From an uncultured Bacteroidales bacterium (GTDB taxonomy: Bacteria; Bacteroidota; Bacteroidia; Bacteroidales; FEN-979): a stretch of DNA of 64,000 bases. The position numbers and the translations under genes were made by a program. Positions 44,321 through 52,190 of the stretch are shown in pieces (position 1 is the first letter of the stretch; each line of letters starts with the position of its first letter). The stretch is from positions 124,001 through 188,000 of the forward strand of contig CAISRB010000019.1 in the NCBI GenBank assembly GCA_903887775.1, read 5' to 3'. Below the pieces are notes generated by a model, which saw nothing but the letters and a program-made list of their open reading frames with translations, did no database searches and was not told the origin of the DNA.

Positions 44321-45021
44321 TGACACTCAAAGTCCTCGGCAGCGAATCTGCAGGAAACTGCTATCTTCTCGAATCCTTTTTCGAGATCCTCATCATCGAG
44401 GCTGGTATCCGCTTAAATGATGTCAAAAAAGCCCTGAATTATGATCTGCGGAAGGTCATTGGGTGTTTCATCACCCATGCCCATGGTGATCATTGCAAGT
44501 ATGCGACTGACTATCTCAAGGCCGGTATTGACATTTACACTTCAGCCGAAACCATTCAGGCCGCTGCCATCTCAGGCCACCGGGTCCATCCAATCCAGGC
44601 CAATACTATGATCCGGATCGGTGAATTCAAAGTCATCCCCTTCCCGGTTCCTCATGGTGTGCCTACTTTCGGTTTTCTGATCAATCATCCGTTTTCAGGC
44701 TCCATTCTGTTCGTAACAGATGCAGCATATATCTCCAACAAGTTCAATAACCTCAATCATATCCTCATTGAAGCCAATTATGAGGATGCCCTCCTTACCA
44801 GCGACCGGGCCGTGGGTAAACACATGAGCCTCGATACCTGCCTGGAATTCCTGCAGGCAAACGATATGAAGCAGGTCCGCAACATTGTACTTCTCCACCT
44901 CAGCCGCGTCAATTCCGATGCAAAACTGTTTAAAAAATCAGTCCAGGCAATAGCCCCCAATGCCTCCGTATGGATTGCAGATAAAGGGCTTGAAGTGTAT
45001 TTATCAAAATATCCATTTTAA
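44320..45021 (+). CDS. MBL-fold metallo-hydrolase (putative recombination exonuclease)
   Basis: 233 residues. The metal motif THAHGDHCK (HxHxDH) lies near residue 54 and further ligands are in PVPHGVPTFGF and FVTDAAYIS. This is the YycJ-like MBL branch found next to recT in many phages, where it likely supplies a 5'-to-3' exonuclease activity. Starts at an ATG sharing the last base of the recT stop (TGATG). An in-frame start 39 bases earlier (44281) lies inside recT and is not needed. No partner exonuclease such as lambda Exo is present, which supports the nuclease role by exclusion. Confidence 0.85.
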   Translation: MTLKVLGSESAGNCYLLESFFEILIIEAGIRLNDVKKALNYDLRKVIGCFITHAHGDHCKYATDYLKAGIDIYTSAETIQAAAISGHRVHPIQANTMIRIGEFKVIPFPVPHGVPTFGFLINHPFSGSILFVTDAAYISNKFNNLNHILIEANYEDALLTSDRAVGKHMSLDTCLEFLQANDMKQVRNIVLLHLSRVNSDAKLFKKSVQAIAPNASVWIADKGLEVYLSKYPF

Positions 45022-45044
45022 CTATTAATCAAAAATTCAATCCT

Positions 45045-45377
45045 ATGGCAGATAAATTCGAAGTTAAAGAAGGCACCTTCAGCCTCATCAAAGTGTATCC
45101 CGAAAACAAGAAAAAAGAAACCTCCCCCGATTTCTTCGGCGAAGCAAAGTTCAAAGGAGTTGAACTCCGCCTATCAGCCTGGGCCCGCCTCACCGATTCC
45201 GGAAAGATCAGGATCACCGGCTATATCGAAGAAAAACAAATCCAGAACCACGAAAAACCAACAGAGTCTCAGCTTAACGATTACCTCATGACACCCGAAA
45301 TGAAAGCAGCCCAGGCCAGCCCTGAATCATCCGGCCTGGTTTCATTCCAACCGCCCGAAGATGACCTTCCATTTTAA
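45045..45377 (+). CDS. Small phage protein with an SSB-like acidic C-terminal tip
   Basis: 110 residues, basic and beta-rich at the N-terminus (FEVKEGTFSLIKV, KFKGVELRLSAWARL), with a flexible middle. It ends in PEDDLPF, close to the DDDIPF tip of bacterial SSB, which recruits repair and replication proteins. It may be a phage single-strand binding or accessory protein, although no full OB fold is evident by eye. The following primase-helicase also ends in a similar tip (DELPF). Confidence 0.55.
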   Translation: MADKFEVKEGTFSLIKVYPENKKKETSPDFFGEAKFKGVELRLSAWARLTDSGKIRITGYIEEKQIQNHEKPTESQLNDYLMTPEMKAAQASPESSGLVSFQPPEDDLPF

Positions 45378-45386
45378 TTTCAATCT

Positions 45387-45414
45387 AATCCCTCATCCCT
45401 AATGCCTAACCCCT
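45387..45414. repeat. Heptad repeat array 3, running through a start codon
   Basis: Four 7-base units: aatccct, catccct, aatgcct, aacccct. The third unit contains the ATG (45402) of the primase-helicase gene, so units 3 and 4 also encode Met-Pro-Asn-Pro. It shows that the array was laid down across the boundary of the gene. Confidence 0.8.
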
Positions 45415-47540
45415 TGCAAAATATCGCCGAAGACTATCTGCTCGCGGGATTATCGGTAATTCCGGTAAGTTCCGACAAAAGGGCAACACTGAAATGGGAG
45501 AAGTATCAGAAGGCCCTGCCCGATTTTGAGGATTGTGATCAACTGTTTTTACAGGCATGGGGACTGGCCCTCATTTCTGGCTCTGTTTCAGGCGGATTGG
45601 AGGTCATGGATTTCGATGCGCATGAGAAGGATATCGATGCGATCTATAACCACTTCATTTCAGATGAAGGAGTAAAATGTATCCTGTCCCGCTATGATCC
45701 TCCTATCGAGCGTTCACCCCGGGGCGGATATCATATACTTTATCGGTACGAGACCAGTATCTATGAAGGCAACCGCAAATTGGCAAACTGGCCCACTGGA
45801 GAATCCATGATCGAAACCCGGGGCGAAGGCGGCTATACCGTGGTCTGTCCCTCCCCAAACTACACCATCCTCAGCGGATCAATCAATTCCATCCCAACAA
45901 TCACCCAGGACGAACGCAACTACCTGATAACCTTCGCCAAAACCTTCACCCACGCCCTTCCTCACGTCCTCCCTCACGATTTTCCTAACGATCTTCCTCA
46001 CGTCCTTCCTCACGATCTTCATTTCGACAACACCGACCCCGTGAGCTACTTCAACTGGAACTGCTCCGCTTATGCTAAAAAACTCCTTGAGGATAAAGGC
46101 TGGGTAAAACTTCGGACTGATGAAACTGAAGACATCGAGTACTGGAAACGCCCGGGCAAGCAGGGCAATGAGCATTCAGCCACATGGGGCAAAAAGCACA
46201 ACTCCTTGTATGTATTCAGCTCTTCTGCTCCACCTTTTCTCAACGGATGTTACTATTCACCCTTTCAGATCCTCGTCCGCCTAAGGTTTAACGATTCGTA
46301 CAATGCAGCCATTTCCTGGATCCAACAGAAGTATTTTGATGAAGAGGTCCCATATATCAGGATCGGAGTCGACTATTTCAAGAAAATTAAAAAGACCGAC
46401 CGCTTCGGGATCAGCCGCACCGAGCTTAAACCATGGAAGATTGATGCAATCAAGCAGGATCACGGCAAGGCAATTCTCGACAGAATAGCCCGCTTCGACG
46501 ATTTTACTATCCTTCCCGACAACCTGAATTATTCCCCCATAGTCAATAATTGTTATAATCTGTATCGTTCTTTCACACATAAGCCAACGCTTGGCAGCTG
46601 GGACTGGACCGAAGTTCTGATCCGGCATATTTTCGGCGAACAATATGACCTTGGACTAAGGTATCTGCAGATCCTATATCTCCATCCCGATCGCCTGATG
46701 CCCATCCTGGTCATGGTTAGCCGCGAACGGCAAACCGGCAAGACCACCTTTGTAAACTGGCTCAGCATGATATTTGGCGACAACATGGCAACCATCTCCC
46801 CCGACGATCTCATCAATGGCTTCAATTCAACCTATGCAAGCAGCAATATCATAGCCGTCGAAGAAACCCTCATTGAAAAAGCCATTACCGTTGAGAAAGT
46901 CAAATCCATGGCAACACAGAAGTTTATCTCCGTAAACCAGAAATTCGTCAGCCAATACCGCATGCCATTCTTCGGTAAAATCATCCTTACGTCCAATAAT
47001 GAAGATAAGTTCGCCCGTATCGACGAAGAAGAAATCAGGTTTTTCATTCGTAAAGTCAGCATTCCGTCCATCACCAACCACAACATCGAGGCCGACATGG
47101 TCAAAGAAATTCCGGCCTTCCTTCACTACCTCACCACCTTGCCTCCGGTCGACTTCTCCAGGGACCGCTCTGGCTTCACCCCGGCCGAATTGTCAAACAG
47201 TTCGCTACTCGACGTTAAAAAGGAATCCAAATCCAGCCTGTATAAAGCCATGGTCATGTTGTTCGAAGATTTGTTCCTGAATGAACTTTGGGCCCAGGAT
47301 GAATTCTACGCCGACGTCAAATCCATTAAGAGCAAGTTCTTTTTCAACGATTCCAAAATTGATCTGCCTTACATCAGAACCGTTCTTAAGAATGATTTTA
47401 ACCTTACTCCGGTAGCCAACCCGATTTATTTCAATCCATTTGTTAATGAACCGCCCAAAACAGCAAGGCCATATCTGATAAAGAAAAGCATGCTTAAAAT
47501 CGAAAACCTGAAAAACCCCGCCGATGAACTTCCATTTTAA
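45402..47540 (+). CDS. Primase-polymerase / superfamily 3-like helicase of phage replication
   Basis: 712 residues. About 1-185 is a primase-polymerase (AEP-type) domain with VMDFDAHE and SPRGGYHILYRY. A His/Pro/Leu-rich linker follows (see repeat at 45955). The C-terminal half is a helicase: Walker A SRERQTGKTT (about 438), Walker B IIAVEET, the SF3-like ILTSNNEDKFAR and the basic RFFIRKV. It would lay primers and unwind DNA at the phage origin. The chain ends in NPADELPF, an SSB-tip-like motif. The linker is encoded by a 12-base tandem repeat that may be part of an origin. Confidence 0.85.
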   Translation: MPNPLQNIAEDYLLAGLSVIPVSSDKRATLKWEKYQKALPDFEDCDQLFLQAWGLALISGSVSGGLEVMDFDAHEKDIDAIYNHFISDEGVKCILSRYDPPIERSPRGGYHILYRYETSIYEGNRKLANWPTGESMIETRGEGGYTVVCPSPNYTILSGSINSIPTITQDERNYLITFAKTFTHALPHVLPHDFPNDLPHVLPHDLHFDNTDPVSYFNWNCSAYAKKLLEDKGWVKLRTDETEDIEYWKRPGKQGNEHSATWGKKHNSLYVFSSSAPPFLNGCYYSPFQILVRLRFNDSYNAAISWIQQKYFDEEVPYIRIGVDYFKKIKKTDRFGISRTELKPWKIDAIKQDHGKAILDRIARFDDFTILPDNLNYSPIVNNCYNLYRSFTHKPTLGSWDWTEVLIRHIFGEQYDLGLRYLQILYLHPDRLMPILVMVSRERQTGKTTFVNWLSMIFGDNMATISPDDLINGFNSTYASSNIIAVEETLIEKAITVEKVKSMATQKFISVNQKFVSQYRMPFFGKIILTSNNEDKFARIDEEEIRFFIRKVSIPSITNHNIEADMVKEIPAFLHYLTTLPPVDFSRDRSGFTPAELSNSSLLDVKKESKSSLYKAMVMLFEDLFLNELWAQDEFYADVKSIKSKFFFNDSKIDLPYIRTVLKNDFNLTPVANPIYFNPFVNEPPKTARPYLIKKSMLKIENLKNPADELPF
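45955..46026. repeat. Six-unit 12-bp tandem repeat inside the primase-helicase gene
   Basis: Units of 12 bases with the consensus nnnTTCCTCACG occur six times in frame, the last two degenerate, and encode a Leu-Pro-His-(Val/Asp) linker. The same unit appears four times in the spacer at 62190-62237. Candidate iteron array or slippage-prone linker. Confidence 0.85.
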
Positions 47541-47813
47541 AACCTTACAATCTTACAATCCAAGGGCAGGAAGAAAATTTTTGTGAGATTTTTTGTAAGT
47601 GCTTATATATCTGTATACTAATATATTATATTATTTTCTTACAAAATAAAAGTAATAATAGGAATCTATAAGGATTACAGAATAGGAAGTAAAAATAAAA
47701 AATATAATAGGTTCGCCCAAAAGTCTGTAATAATGTTAGGATGATGTAAACAAATAAATATCAACACGTTAACCTCTTAACAAAGAAATTCACGTTTGTA
47801 ATTGTTAGAAAAA
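47541..47813. other. AT-rich gap before the nuclease gene
   Basis: 273 bases without a gene. Strongly AT-rich with TATAT runs and an 8-base tandem (ttacaatc twice, 47545-47560). No hairpin with a T-tract. Could hold regulatory sites; nothing specific seen. Confidence 0.4.
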
Positions 47814-48290
47814 ATGCCAACCCCCATCCAGATTCTCAACGAAATGAACCGGGCATACCTCAGGAATAAGTACCCCGATATCCCACCCGATCTTCTTTAT
47901 TGCAAACCTATCAAAGCCAATTCAGCAAACGAACTCACCAACGCAGTCATCAAATTCATCCGCCTCACCGGCGGTCAGGCCGAACGCATCTCTGTCACCG
48001 GCCGCACTATCAACACCCGCAAAACCTATACCGATATCCTCGGCCACCGCAAACAGATCGGCTCAGTCAAATACATCCCCTCAGCCATGAGCAAAGGATC
48101 CGCCGACATTTCCGCCACAATCCAGGGCAAATCCATAAAGATCGAAATCAAATGGGGCCACGACCGTCAAAGCCAAGCCCAAGCGAAATATCAAGCGGAA
48201 ATTGAAAAAGCAGGAGGTATATACCTCATTGTCCACACATTTGATGAGTTTTATGAATGGTATTGCGCTTGCTGCCTGCAATCTATCTGA
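47814..48290 (+). CDS. PD-(D/E)XK-type nuclease (VRR-NUC-like)
   Basis: 158 residues from the ATG at 47814 (a TTG 12 bases upstream is also in frame). The catalytic pattern is visible as an Asp in SKGSADISATIQ and an ExK in KIEIKWG, followed by AQAKYQAEIEKAGGIYLIV. This is the VRR-NUC or Holliday-junction resolvase-like fold in phages. Role in branched-DNA processing or packaging. It is the last early gene; hairpin-rich DNA and the signalling cargo follow. Confidence 0.75.
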   Translation: MPTPIQILNEMNRAYLRNKYPDIPPDLLYCKPIKANSANELTNAVIKFIRLTGGQAERISVTGRTINTRKTYTDILGHRKQIGSVKYIPSAMSKGSADISATIQGKSIKIEIKWGHDRQSQAQAKYQAEIEKAGGIYLIVHTFDEFYEWYCACCLQSI

Positions 48291-48504
48291 TTTTCCATGC
48301 ATGGTCATAGCGCTATTTTACAGAATAATCCTAATTGTATTCTAAGTATTTGGGCTTTGTAGATCAGAAAACAAATGAATGCTGTATATTTGTTAAACTG
48401 ATCACAATCTTGAGGCTTTATTCTTTAAATAATTTGATTAAAACCTCAGCAAATGTATTTATCGTTCTTACACATAATTAAGATCTTGCGTTGCTATTAT
48501 TTCT

Positions 48505-48622
48505 CTAATTGAAAACCGCCAAATTTTAGAATCCAGAGAAATAGCCTTAGCGGACGCACCCAACGGGTGTGTTCCTTTTGCTATTTCAGTTGGATTCGGG
48601 TGCTTGGCGGTACCTCAATTAG
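48505..48622. repeat. Long imperfect hairpin at the left edge of the cargo segment
   Basis: A 118-base palindrome with five pairing blocks: CTAATTGA/TCAATTAG, ACCGCCAA/TTGGCGGT, GAATCC/GGATTC, GAAATAGC/GCTATTTC, and GGACGCACCC/GGGTGTGTTCC around the loop AAC. The tip core GCACCCAACGGG (48556-48567) occurs inverted at 56267-56278 in another long hairpin. Upstream 48291-48504 shows no gene. Confidence 0.8.
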
Positions 48623-48818
48623 CTTGAAGGAAGCGGAGGTTCACGCCCTTTTTCACTTTTGAACGAAGTGTTCTTGACTTTTTATAATCAAGTTACCGAA
48701 TTAAGTTTCATCAGTTCTTACTCACGATTGGTAAAAATTAGTAATTCCTTGATTTGTAATCTATCTTTACAAGTAATTACATTTTAAACCAATCTCGGAC
48801 TCAACAAAATCCTTTCCT
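48623..48818. other. Leader of the cargo signalling gene
   Basis: 196 bases without a gene, AT-rich towards the start. A stretch after the hairpin (TTGAAGGAAGCGGAGG, 48624-48639) resembles the minus strand of 54841-54862, so related sequence flanks both sides of the signalling pair in opposite orientation. No clear TAnnTTTG box. Confidence 0.4.
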
Positions 48819-51800
48819 ATGTCCCCCCATAAACCTAAATCACCGGAACCTGTCAAAGAAAAATCCTCGGCTAAATCCGATAATAACCAATTTCCTATAG
48901 TGGGTATTGGAGCCTCGGCAGGCGGGCTCGAAGCATTGGAAATGTTCTTTACAAATATGCCAAAAGACAGCGGCATGGCATTCGTGGTGATCCAGCACCT
49001 CGACCCAAATCATAAGGGCATCATGCCGGAACTCCTTCAGCGAATATCATCCATGAAGGTTTCCCAGGCTGCCGACGGGCTTAAAGTGAAACAAAACTGC
49101 GTGTATGTGATCCCTCCCAACAAGAGCCTCTCGATACTCAATGGCGCATTGCACCTCTTCGACCCGGTGGAAACAAGGGGGTTGCGGCTGCCGGTTGATA
49201 TTTTCTTCCGTTCACTGGCCGACGACAGGCAGGAACAAAGCATCGGCATCATCCTTTCGGGCATGGGCTCCGACGGCAGCCTGGGACTGAAAGCCATTAA
49301 GGAAAAAAACGGCATTGTGCTGGTCCAGGATCCAGCCTCAGCCAAATTCGATGGCATGCCCCGCAGCGCTACAGAAGCCGTAATTGCTGATATTATAGCG
49401 CCTGCCGAAGAATTACCCGCCAGGCTGATCGCTTTCCTTAAATATGTTCCGGCATTAATTACCGATCCCGACATTGATACTAAAACCCAGAGCAACCTCG
49501 ATAAAATAGTCATCCTGCTGCGGGAGCAATCGGGACACGATTTTTCACAATATAAAAAAAACACTCTGTTTCGCCGAATTGAACGGCGAAAGGGTGTTCA
49601 CCAAATCGACAAGCTACATCTCTATGTCCGCTATTTGCAGGAAAATCCCAAAGAAGTTGATATCCTCTTCAAAGAGTTGCTCATCGGCGTTACCGGCTTC
49701 TTCCGCGATGCAGAGGTCTGGGCAAAACTGAAAGAAACCATACTTCCTGCCCTGATGAGTGAATTGCCCGACGGACACATCCTGCGTGCCTGGGTAACGG
49801 CTTGCTCAACCGGCGAAGAGGCCTATTCACTGGCCATTGTCTTCCAGGAAGCGCTTGAAAAAATGCGAAAGCACAGAAACCTCACCATACAGATCTTTGC
49901 CACCGATATTGACCATGAAGCCATTGAGATCGCCCGCAAGGGATATTTTTCGCGAAACATCGCTGTCGATGTTTCGCCCGAACGGTTAAGCCGCTTCTTT
50001 AAAGTGGAAGGAGAAGGCTACAGCGTGATCACCGCCATACGTGAAATGCTGGTGTTTGCTCACCAAAATGTGATCAAAGACCCGCCATTTACAAAGCTCG
50101 ATATACTCACTTGCCGTAATCTGCTGATATACCTGGAACCCGCGTTGCAGAAGAAAGTGATCACACTGTTTAATTATAGCCTGAACCAGGGTGGGATCAT
50201 GTTGCTCGGTACGGCCGAAACCCTTGGAAACCATTCTGAAGGATTTGATGAGGTGGATACCCGGTTGAAATTCTTCAAACGCACAGTAACCCCTGCCTTA
50301 CACGAACTCATTGATTTCCCGAGTTCCTTTGCCCGCACCAAAAAAGTGGCGCCAAAGGAGATACCACCTGCAAAAGTTACGGAGAATTTACAGACTCTTA
50401 CCGAACAGATCATACTCCAGCGCTTTGCCCCTGCCAGCGTACTGGTAAACGACAAAGGCGACATCCTCTTTATTACCGGCCGGATCGGAAAATATCTCGA
50501 ACCGTCGGCCGGCAAAATGAACGTGAACATTTATGCCATGGCGCGCGAAGGATTGCGCGAAGTCCTGGCCAACGTCTTCCGCAAGGCGATGCAAAGCTTT
50601 GACCAGGTAATTGTACGCAATATCAAAGTGGGTTTCGATGGGGGGACCCAGTACGTGGATATTACCGTTCAGCGCATCGAGAGTCCCGATTCTATGAGAG
50701 GCAATAGCATTATAGTTTTTACCGATGTGCCGGGGGTTGATCCTGATGTGGCGAACCTATCAACCGGAAAAAGAAAGTCGACCGGCCGGGTAAAGGACCT
50801 GGAAATGAAACTACAGCGGAGTTCTGAAGATTTGCAAAGCACCCGAGAAGAGATGCAGACATCGCAGGAAGCGCTGAAATCGACCAACGAGGAACTGCAA
50901 TCAACCAATGAAGAGTTGCAGTCAACCAACGAGGAACTCACCACTTCGAAGGAAGAGATGCAGAGTCTGAACGAAGAGCTGCAAACGGTGAATGTAGAAC
51001 TGCAGAGCAAGATCGGTGATTTCGTTCTTGCAAATAACGATATGAAGAACCTGCTCAACAGCACCGAGATCGCTACCCTGTTCCTCGACCGCGAGTTGAA
51101 CGTGCGCAGGTTTACCGACTCGATAACAGAAATCATCAAACTGCGTAAAACCGATATCGGCAGGCCTTTTACCGAACTGGCTTCCAGCTTGCTTTACCCT
51201 GAAATTGATCAACAGGCTTTACAGGTGCTCCAGACCCTGATCCCTGTTGAAACGGCAATCACCACGCACGATGGCAGGTGGTTTACGGTGAGGATCATGC
51301 CTTACCGTACACTCGATGACCGCATCGACGGACTGGTTATTACCTTCAACGAGATAACCATAGCCAAGAAGTTGGAATTTGAACGCAAAGAAGCAAATGA
51401 GGCACTGCAGAAAAGTGAGGAACGGTTCAAAAAACTATTCGTAGAAGCACCTTTGGGTATTGCAATGATTGATTCACTGACGGGGCACATCTACGAAGTC
51501 AATCCTGTGTTTGCCAAAATAGCGGGCAGAACAATGGAAGAAATGGCACAAATCGACTGGATGAGCATCACGCATCCGGATGATGTTCAGGAAGATCTTG
51601 ATAATATGGTGCTGTTGAATGCCGGGAAAATAGACAGATTCCAGATGAACAAACGCTATATTCATCCTGATGGGACTACTGCCTGGATCAACATGACGAT
51701 TGCCCCGTTGAAAGTTGAAGACAATGCACAACCCCGGCATCTCTGCATGATCGAAGACATTACCGGGCGCAAGATGGCGGAAGAGGCTTTGGTCATTTCA

Positions 51801-52190
51801 GAAACCCACTATCGCCGTCTTTTTGAAACAAGCAAAGACGGTTTACTTATCCTTGATGCCGGAACAGGAAAGATTACCGATGTGAATCCGTTTTTGATTG
51901 AATTGCTCGGATACTCAAAAGAACAATTTATTGAAAAAGCGATCTGGGAGATCGGGTTTTTAAAAGATATCGTCGCGAATAAAGATAAATTCCTGGAATT
52001 GCAGCAGAAGGAATTTGTCAGGTATGAAGATCTGCCACTTGAAACCGCCGATGGCCGAAAGATCAATGTGGAGTTCATCAGCAATATCTATTCAGTAAAT
52101 GAGATCAGGGTGATCCAGTGCCAGATCCGCGATATCACCGACCGCAAACTGGTGGAAGAATTACTTGGGAAAAGCAAGGAGGTACAATGA
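48819..52190 (+). CDS. CheB-CheR-PAS fusion signalling protein
   Basis: 1123 residues. About 25-210 is a CheB methylesterase domain (Ser in GIGASAGG, His in VIQHLDP, Asp in GMGSDGSLG). About 220-485 is a CheR methyltransferase domain with GVTGFFRD and the SAM loop TACSTGEEAYS. A long coiled coil of repeated SxNEELQ units lies at about 655-745, then three PAS domains follow (about 745-855, 870-985, 990-1110). The N-terminal CheY-like receiver of true CheB is absent. Such fusions act with a downstream histidine kinase. Its stop overlaps the start of the kinase gene, with a strong SD site, so the pair is a translationally coupled cassette in the prophage. Confidence 0.9.
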   Translation: MSPHKPKSPEPVKEKSSAKSDNNQFPIVGIGASAGGLEALEMFFTNMPKDSGMAFVVIQHLDPNHKGIMPELLQRISSMKVSQAADGLKVKQNCVYVIPPNKSLSILNGALHLFDPVETRGLRLPVDIFFRSLADDRQEQSIGIILSGMGSDGSLGLKAIKEKNGIVLVQDPASAKFDGMPRSATEAVIADIIAPAEELPARLIAFLKYVPALITDPDIDTKTQSNLDKIVILLREQSGHDFSQYKKNTLFRRIERRKGVHQIDKLHLYVRYLQENPKEVDILFKELLIGVTGFFRDAEVWAKLKETILPALMSELPDGHILRAWVTACSTGEEAYSLAIVFQEALEKMRKHRNLTIQIFATDIDHEAIEIARKGYFSRNIAVDVSPERLSRFFKVEGEGYSVITAIREMLVFAHQNVIKDPPFTKLDILTCRNLLIYLEPALQKKVITLFNYSLNQGGIMLLGTAETLGNHSEGFDEVDTRLKFFKRTVTPALHELIDFPSSFARTKKVAPKEIPPAKVTENLQTLTEQIILQRFAPASVLVNDKGDILFITGRIGKYLEPSAGKMNVNIYAMAREGLREVLANVFRKAMQSFDQVIVRNIKVGFDGGTQYVDITVQRIESPDSMRGNSIIVFTDVPGVDPDVANLSTGKRKSTGRVKDLEMKLQRSSEDLQSTREEMQTSQEALKSTNEELQSTNEELQSTNEELTTSKEEMQSLNEELQTVNVELQSKIGDFVLANNDMKNLLNSTEIATLFLDRELNVRRFTDSITEIIKLRKTDIGRPFTELASSLLYPEIDQQALQVLQTLIPVETAITTHDGRWFTVRIMPYRTLDDRIDGLVITFNEITIAKKLEFERKEANEALQKSEERFKKLFVEAPLGIAMIDSLTGHIYEVNPVFAKIAGRTMEEMAQIDWMSITHPDDVQEDLDNMVLLNAGKIDRFQMNKRYIHPDGTTAWINMTIAPLKVEDNAQPRHLCMIEDITGRKMAEEALVISETHYRRLFETSKDGLLILDAGTGKITDVNPFLIELLGYSKEQFIEKAIWEIGFLKDIVANKDKFLELQQKEFVRYEDLPLETADGRKINVEFISNIYSVNEIRVIQCQIRDITDRKLVEELLGKSKEVQ

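Noticed and set aside
45955-46026. 12-bp repeats as an assembly artefact
   Set aside because: Units differ from each other and keep the reading frame in a coding region, and the same unit recurs elsewhere with different flanks.
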